Shown: piece by piece, positions 5,781 to 9,062 of the stretch
Layout: each line of letters opens with the position of its first letter
How positions within the stretch are numbered: the stretch's first letter is position 1
Assembly: GCA_945631445.1 (NCBI GenBank)
Contig: CALZCR010000037.1
Location: forward strand, 1-9,062
Direction: 5' to 3'
Source: an uncultured Corynebacterium sp.
GTDB lineage: Bacteria > Actinomycetota > Actinomycetes > Mycobacteriales > Mycobacteriaceae
DNA: 9,062 nucleotides
Made by a program: the position numbers and the translations under genes
The notes under the pieces: model-generated
What the model was told of the DNA's origin: nothing
Seen by the model: only the letters and a program-made list of their open reading frames with translations
Database searches by the model: none

Positions 5781-8225
5781 TCAGGCTTTTTCGACCTGGC
5801 AGATGGTGGTGTGCTGGGCGTTGCCCTTGGCGATGGGGGAGGGGTGCCAGCTGGTGAGGGTGTTGACGGAGGAACCTTCGTCGACGCCGTCTTTGTTGGG
5901 GTCGAACCAGGAGCCCTGCGGAATCGAGATCACGCCCGGCGCGATGCGCGGGGTGACCCGGGCGATGGAGCGGATTCGGCCGCGGTCGTTGTAGGCGTAG
6001 ACCAGGTCGTCGTTGGCGATGCCGCGTTCGGCGGCGTCCATGGGGTTGAGCCACAGCACCTGCGGGTGGGCGTCGTCACGCAGCCAGTCGACGTTGGCGT
6101 AGGAAGAGTGCGTGCGGCCTTTGGTGTGGTGCCCGATGCACTGCAGGGGGTAGCGTTCGTCGCTGCGGGCGGCCAGGGCCCCTTCCCAGGTGTCGACCTG
6201 TTCGGGCAGGGCGGTGATCCGGTCGCCGGGGATCGCCGGGTCGAATTCCCACTCGTCGGCCATCTCGGCGAGTCGCTGGGAGTAGATCTCGATTTTTCCG
6301 GAGGGGGTCGGCAGCGGGTTGTTGTCCGGGTCCTCGCGAAACTCTGCGAGGGGGATGACCGGGTCGGCGGCGCGTTTCCACACGCCCATTTCCTTGAAGT
6401 CTTCATATTCCGGCAGGTCGGGGATTTCTTCCCGCGACTTGTCGAGGGTGTGTTTGACCCATTCTTCTTGGGTGCGGCCTTCGGTGAATTGCTCGCGGAC
6501 GCCGAAGCGCTCCGCCAGGTCGGCGATGACGTCGTAGATCGGTCGGCAGTCGTAGAGCGGCGCGATCGCCGGCGAGGCCAGGATCGAGTACTCCATGCTG
6601 CCCGCGGAACCCTGCTGGATGACGTCCTCCTGCTCGGCGGTGGAGGCGTCCGGCAGGACGTAGTCGGCGTAGCGGGCGGAGGTGGTCATCTGGATGTCGG
6701 AGACCACGATCAGCTCTGCCTTGGATTCGTCCTGGAGCAGGTCGGTGGTGCGGTTGATGTCGCCGTGTTGGTTGGTCAGGGCGTTGCCGCCGTACTGCCA
6801 GATCATCTTGATCGGCACGTCCAGCTTGTCTTTGCCGCGGACGCCGTCGCGCAGCGCGGTCAACTCCGTGCCGCGGTCGACGGCGTCGGTCCAGCCGTTG
6901 ACGGAGATGGCGGTCTCCACCGGGTTTTCATGTTGGGTGTTGAACGGGTAGACCATCGGCAGGGACGCGGAGGCCTCGCGGCCGCCGGTGCCGCCGCCGG
7001 GGACGCCGATCTGGCCGATCATGGCGGCGAGGGTGAAGATCGCCCGGGCCTGGTTTTCGCCGTTGGCGTGGCGCTGCGGACCCCAGCCCTGCGTGATGGC
7101 GCAGGGTTTTGCCAGGGCGATCTCGCGGGCCAGTTGCCGGATGCGGTCGGCGGGCACGCCGGTGAGCGAAGCGGCCCACTCCGGCGTCTTTTCGGTGCCG
7201 TCGGCGCCTTTACCTTCGACGTAGGAGCGGTAGGAGGAGTGCTCGGGCGCGCCTTCGGGCAGGTGCTCTTCGTCGAAGCCGACGCAGTAGGCGTCGAGGA
7301 ACTCCTGGTCGTGCAGCTCTTCCGAGATCATGACGTGGGCCAGGCCGGCGACTAAGGCGGCGTCGGTGCCGGGGCGCAGGGCCACCCATTCGTCCCCGAG
7401 TCCCACGGAGGTCTCCGAGTAGCGGGGGTCGATGACGATGGTCTTGACGCCGTAATCCTGCTTGATTTTCTGGGTGACGAAGGTTTCCCCGCCGCCCGAC
7501 ATGCGGGTCTCGAGCGGATTATTCCCGAACATCACCTGCAGCCGGGCGTTTTTCACGTCGTCGAAGGAGTTCGACGGCGTCCATTCGCCGTAGTGGTAGG
7601 GGTAGGCACCGGCGATTTGGGCGGAGGAGTAGTCGCCGTAGTGGTTGAGGTATCCGCCGATGAGGTTCATGAAACGCGCGAAGGGCGTTTCGGCGGGTGG
7701 CCAGGAACGCACGACGGTGGCGCCGATGGTGCCGGTGCCGTAGTTGAGGTAGATCGACTCGTTTCCGTAGTCGCGCAGCAGCCGCTTCATCTTGTCGGCG
7801 ATCTCGTCGAGCGCCTGCTCCCAGGAGATCTTCTCCCATTCCCCGGTGCCGCGCAGGGTGCCGGGCTTGCGCTTCAGCGGGGTCTTGAGTCGGTCGGGGT
7901 TGTAGATGCGGTGGCGGATGGAACGGCCACGCACGCAGGCGCGGATTTGCTGGGTGCCGATTTCGTCGTCGCCGGTGTCGTCGGGGAGCACGCGGGTGAC
8001 CGCCCCGTCCTTGACCACGAGCCGCAGCGGGCAGCGGGATCCGCAGTTGACCGTGCACGCGGACCACACGATTTTTTCGCCGGAGGCGTCACTGGCGGTG
8101 GCCGCTTGGGCGGGGCCGACGCCGGGTTCACCGGAAAAGACGCCGGAACTGACCAAGGCGGTGGTCGCGCCGGTGGCGGCCGTCCATGCGAGGAAAGAAC
8201 GTCTGTTGACGGTGAAGTCGCTCAT
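5781..8225 (-). CDS. dmsA: DMSO reductase catalytic subunit DmsA (molybdopterin, Tat-exported)
   Basis: This 814-aa molybdopterin oxidoreductase reduces DMSO or related S-/N-oxides, using bis-MGD molybdenum and one [4Fe-4S] cluster. A twin-arginine signal (NRRSFLAW, residues 7-14) is followed by a hydrophobic stretch and a probable cleavage site after AQA near residue 41. Cluster ligands are C57, C61, C65 and C97. The segment GGYLNHYGDYSSAQIAGAYP (190-209) matches the DmsA active-site region, with Ser200 the likely Mo ligand. A serine here favours DMSO/TMAO reductase over nitrate reductase (Asp) or formate dehydrogenase (Cys/Sec). The C-terminal dinucleotide-binding domain (about 670-814) includes GHHTKGRTHSSYANVDWL. 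ATG 8225 is chosen because it puts the Tat motif at the N-terminus; an upstream TTG at 8303 would bury it. The ribosome site is weak (AAAAGG 12 nt upstream, or GGA 3 nt upstream). True substrate is not proven. Confidence 0.95.
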   Translation of the reverse strand: MSDFTVNRRSFLAWTAATGATTALVSSGVFSGEPGVGPAQAATASDASGEKIVWSACTVNCGSRCPLRLVVKDGAVTRVLPDDTGDDEIGTQQIRACVRGRSIRHRIYNPDRLKTPLKRKPGTLRGTGEWEKISWEQALDEIADKMKRLLRDYGNESIYLNYGTGTIGATVVRSWPPAETPFARFMNLIGGYLNHYGDYSSAQIAGAYPYHYGEWTPSNSFDDVKNARLQVMFGNNPLETRMSGGGETFVTQKIKQDYGVKTIVIDPRYSETSVGLGDEWVALRPGTDAALVAGLAHVMISEELHDQEFLDAYCVGFDEEHLPEGAPEHSSYRSYVEGKGADGTEKTPEWAASLTGVPADRIRQLAREIALAKPCAITQGWGPQRHANGENQARAIFTLAAMIGQIGVPGGGTGGREASASLPMVYPFNTQHENPVETAISVNGWTDAVDRGTELTALRDGVRGKDKLDVPIKMIWQYGGNALTNQHGDINRTTDLLQDESKAELIVVSDIQMTTSARYADYVLPDASTAEQEDVIQQGSAGSMEYSILASPAIAPLYDCRPIYDVIADLAERFGVREQFTEGRTQEEWVKHTLDKSREEIPDLPEYEDFKEMGVWKRAADPVIPLAEFREDPDNNPLPTPSGKIEIYSQRLAEMADEWEFDPAIPGDRITALPEQVDTWEGALAARSDERYPLQCIGHHTKGRTHSSYANVDWLRDDAHPQVLWLNPMDAAERGIANDDLVYAYNDRGRIRSIARVTPRIAPGVISIPQGSWFDPNKDGVDEGSSVNTLTSWHPSPIAKGNAQHTTICQVEKA

Positions 8226-8274
8226 GTGTCCAAACAACCTTTTGTCGAGGGGCGGCTGAATGCCTGGGACAATG

Positions 8275-8303
8275 ATTTTAAGCAGTGATTGGTTTTGTCG
8301 CAA
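8275..8303 (-). promoter_or_regulatory. Predicted promoter of the dms operon
   Basis: On the minus strand, TTGCGA (8303-8298) and TAAAAT (8280-8275) are separated by exactly 17 nt and resemble sigma-70/SigA -35 and -10 elements. Transcription would begin near 8268, leaving a leader of about 40 nt before the dmsA ATG. This is pattern matching only. Confidence 0.6.
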
Positions 8304-8306
8304 AGG

Positions 8307-8333
8307 TTAAATAGGGTGTACTTATTCATTTAA
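8307..8333. promoter_or_regulatory. AT-rich inverted repeat upstream of the dmsA -35 element
   Basis: TTAAAT (8307-8312) and ATTTAA (8328-8333) are perfect inverted copies 15 nt apart. They sit just upstream of the predicted -35, centred about 52 nt before the predicted start. That position suits an activator site or an UP element. It does not match the FNR (TTGAT-N4-ATCAA) or GlxR (TGTG-N8-CACA) consensus. Confidence 0.35.
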
Positions 8334-8597
8334 AACGGGCGTACGGTTTTTCCTCCGCGGCAAGCGTTCTGCGCCGTGCCCCTCAGGCTATGGCGCTGAG
8401 CTGCGGGTATACCTGTTTGTGGCGAGATTTACCGATAGTTCTTCCGGATGATGCGCGTCTGCTTTATAGGATCTGGCAACAGTACGTACGTCTGGTTTAG
8501 GGCAAACATCACATCATTTCGGGGCCGGAGCCTCCGTCAGACGCCCCATTCGCCAGATTTTCTCTCGGCCCTGTCCGCGTTCCCCACCCCTCGACCA

Positions 8598-8619
8598 CTT
8601 CGAAAGTAGGCTTCGAAAG
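8598..8619. repeat. Tandem CTTCGAAAG repeat
   Basis: CTTCGAAAG occurs at 8598-8606 and again at 8611-8619, a 13-bp period. Each copy contains the palindrome TTCGAA, so each could be a half-turn-spaced protein site. The function is unknown. Confidence 0.5.
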
Positions 8620-8772
8620 GGCTGTGTCGCGTCGTAGAAAACGGTCGCTGAATCCCCCCCCGCTCCTTCTGGCGGTCCACCCTTCCTGGCTTCCGGGCGG
8701 GAACAATCACGGCCTTACTGCCGTTGTACCTTTGTACGTGTACGACCCATAGAACTTCTCTGTGATCGCTCG

Positions 8773-8788
8773 TGGCCCTCATGGGCCA
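8773..8788 (+). promoter_or_regulatory. Perfect hairpin/operator-like palindrome before the Bax inhibitor gene
   Basis: TGGCCC (8773-8778) and GGGCCA (8783-8788) are perfect complements around TCAT, ending 40 nt before the ATG at 8829. It could be a repressor site or a hairpin in the mRNA leader. Position alone does not distinguish these. Confidence 0.35.
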
Positions 8789-8828
8789 TATGACTCATTT
8801 ACGCATAAGGAAAGGAACCGAGGTTTTT

Positions 8829-9062
8829 ATGAACAGCAACAACCCGGTGCTCACTCGAATCGTCGACGACGGCCACGGCCGCCAGGGCTACCAGGACCCC
8901 TACGCCGGTTACGGACAGCCGGGGGCGCCGGTGCAGAACGCGGACCGCCCCATGACGGTCGATGACGTGGTCACCAAGACCGGCATCACCCTGGGCGTGC
9001 TCGTGGCCTTCGCCCTGGTGACTTTCGGCGTGTCCGCGGTCAACCCGGGCCTGGCCATGCTG
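8829..9062 (+). CDS. Bax inhibitor-1/YccA family membrane protein (N-terminal part, 3' end outside window)
   Basis: Seventy-eight codons are visible before the window ends, in a frame that stays open. The N-terminus (1-40) is a hydrophilic Gly/Pro/Tyr/Gln-rich stretch. It is followed by RPMTVDDVVTKTGITLGVL (40-58) and a hydrophobic segment (about 52-72) ending SAVNPGLAML. This opening, with a DRPMTxDDVVxKT motif before the first helix, is what I recall from actinobacterial Bax inhibitor-1/YccA proteins, which are multi-helix membrane proteins of poorly known bacterial function. The ATG is supported by GAGG at 8820-8823, 5 nt upstream. The gene is divergent from dmsA and has no obvious functional link to it. 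The assignment rests on the N-terminal third only. Confidence 0.8.
   Translation, partial: MNSNNPVLTRIVDDGHGRQGYQDPYAGYGQPGAPVQNADRPMTVDDVVTKTGITLGVLVAFALVTFGVSAVNPGLAML

Larger units (their letters stand above)
8226..8828. other. 603-bp divergent intergenic region
   Basis: This region separates the divergent dmsA and Bax inhibitor-1 genes. The dmsA side is AT-rich and holds a promoter and an inverted repeat, listed separately. The middle has no convincing ORF; minus-strand frames of 65 and 81 codons lack ribosome sites and coding bias. It carries seven GTAC tetramers between 8318 and 8743, a CTTCGAAAG tandem repeat, a run of eight C at 8654-8661, and a hairpin close to the Bax inhibitor gene. 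The size leaves room for a small RNA, but I cannot define one. Confidence 0.6.

Noticed and set aside
5811..7355. Plus-strand open frame of about 514 codons opposite dmsA
   Set aside because: Same shadow effect of high third-position GC; dmsA on the other strand is unmistakable.
8226..8303. Upstream TTG start for dmsA at 8303
   Set aside because: It would place 26 residues before the Tat signal, and the TTG itself lies within the predicted -35 element.
8301..8320. DtxR-type iron box (AAAGGTTAA near 8302)
   Set aside because: Only the left half resembles the 19-bp consensus; the right half does not match.
8226..8480. Molybdenum cofactor riboswitch upstream of dmsA
   Set aside because: The predicted leader is only about 40 nt, and I could not recognise the conserved stems in the wider region.
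8654..8661. Run of eight C as a phase-variation tract
   Set aside because: It is not inside a gene or between promoter elements that I can identify, and eight bases alone is weak evidence.
8537..8782. Minus-strand frames of 65 and 81 codons in the intergenic region
   Set aside because: They have no ribosome site, show no coding bias, overlap each other in different frames, and have no recognisable product.
8762..8965. Plus-strand 67-codon frame over the start of the Bax inhibitor gene
   Set aside because: It is a different frame from the recognisable membrane protein starting at 8829, which has a proper ribosome site.
1..9062. CRISPR array, insertion sequence, integrase, toxin-antitoxin or phage genes
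   Set aside because: I looked for regularly spaced repeats, terminal inverted repeats and typical protein motifs and saw none.

Overview
The window looks like chromosomal DNA of a high-GC Gram-positive bacterium, most likely Corynebacterium or a close relative. The reasons are strong third-position GC bias, purine-rich Shine-Dalgarno sites with frequent GTG/TTG starts, a Ppx/GppA-type gene followed closely by a tRNA, and an actinobacterial-style Bax inhibitor-1 gene with a Gly/Pro/Tyr/Gln-rich N-terminus. The genus is an inference; no rRNA or other marker is present.

Layout, left to right. (1) 1-481, plus strand: the C-terminal part of an exopolyphosphatase (Ppx/GppA), cut by the window edge. 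(2) 513-589, plus strand: a complete tRNA with anticodon UAA (leucine), an encoded CCA end and, unusually for leucine, a short variable loop. (3) 590-1010: a mostly non-coding stretch with several hairpins and a possible 54-codon small ORF at 832-996. (4) 1011-2724, plus strand: a two-gene ABC-2 exporter, ATPase then half-size permease, overlapping by 8 nt. (5) 2759-8225, minus strand: a tightly packed five-gene DMSO reductase operon, in transcription order dmsA, dmsB, dmsC, a TorD/DmsD-family chaperone, and a 267-aa iron-sulfur protein of unrecognised function. The exporter and this operon converge at about 2725-2758. (6) 8226-8828: a 603-bp intergenic region holding the likely dmsA promoter, an AT-rich inverted repeat, clustered GTAC and TTCGAA motifs and a hairpin. 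(7) 8829-end, plus strand: the start of a Bax inhibitor-1/YccA membrane protein, cut by the window edge.

How the genes work together. DmsA is a Tat-exported bis-MGD molybdoenzyme with a predicted serine Mo ligand. DmsB is the four-cluster [4Fe-4S] electron-transfer subunit, and DmsC is the eight-helix quinol-oxidising membrane anchor. Together they should pass electrons from menaquinol to DMSO or a related S-/N-oxide on the outer face of the membrane, giving anaerobic respiration. The TorD-like chaperone should guard cofactor insertion and Tat targeting of DmsA. The last gene joins a possible MvhD/FlpD-like N-terminal region, a ferredoxin-like region and a C-terminal Cys4 knuckle. It is the least explained protein here and the best candidate for something undescribed. 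I saw no CRISPR array, insertion sequence, integrase or phage gene.
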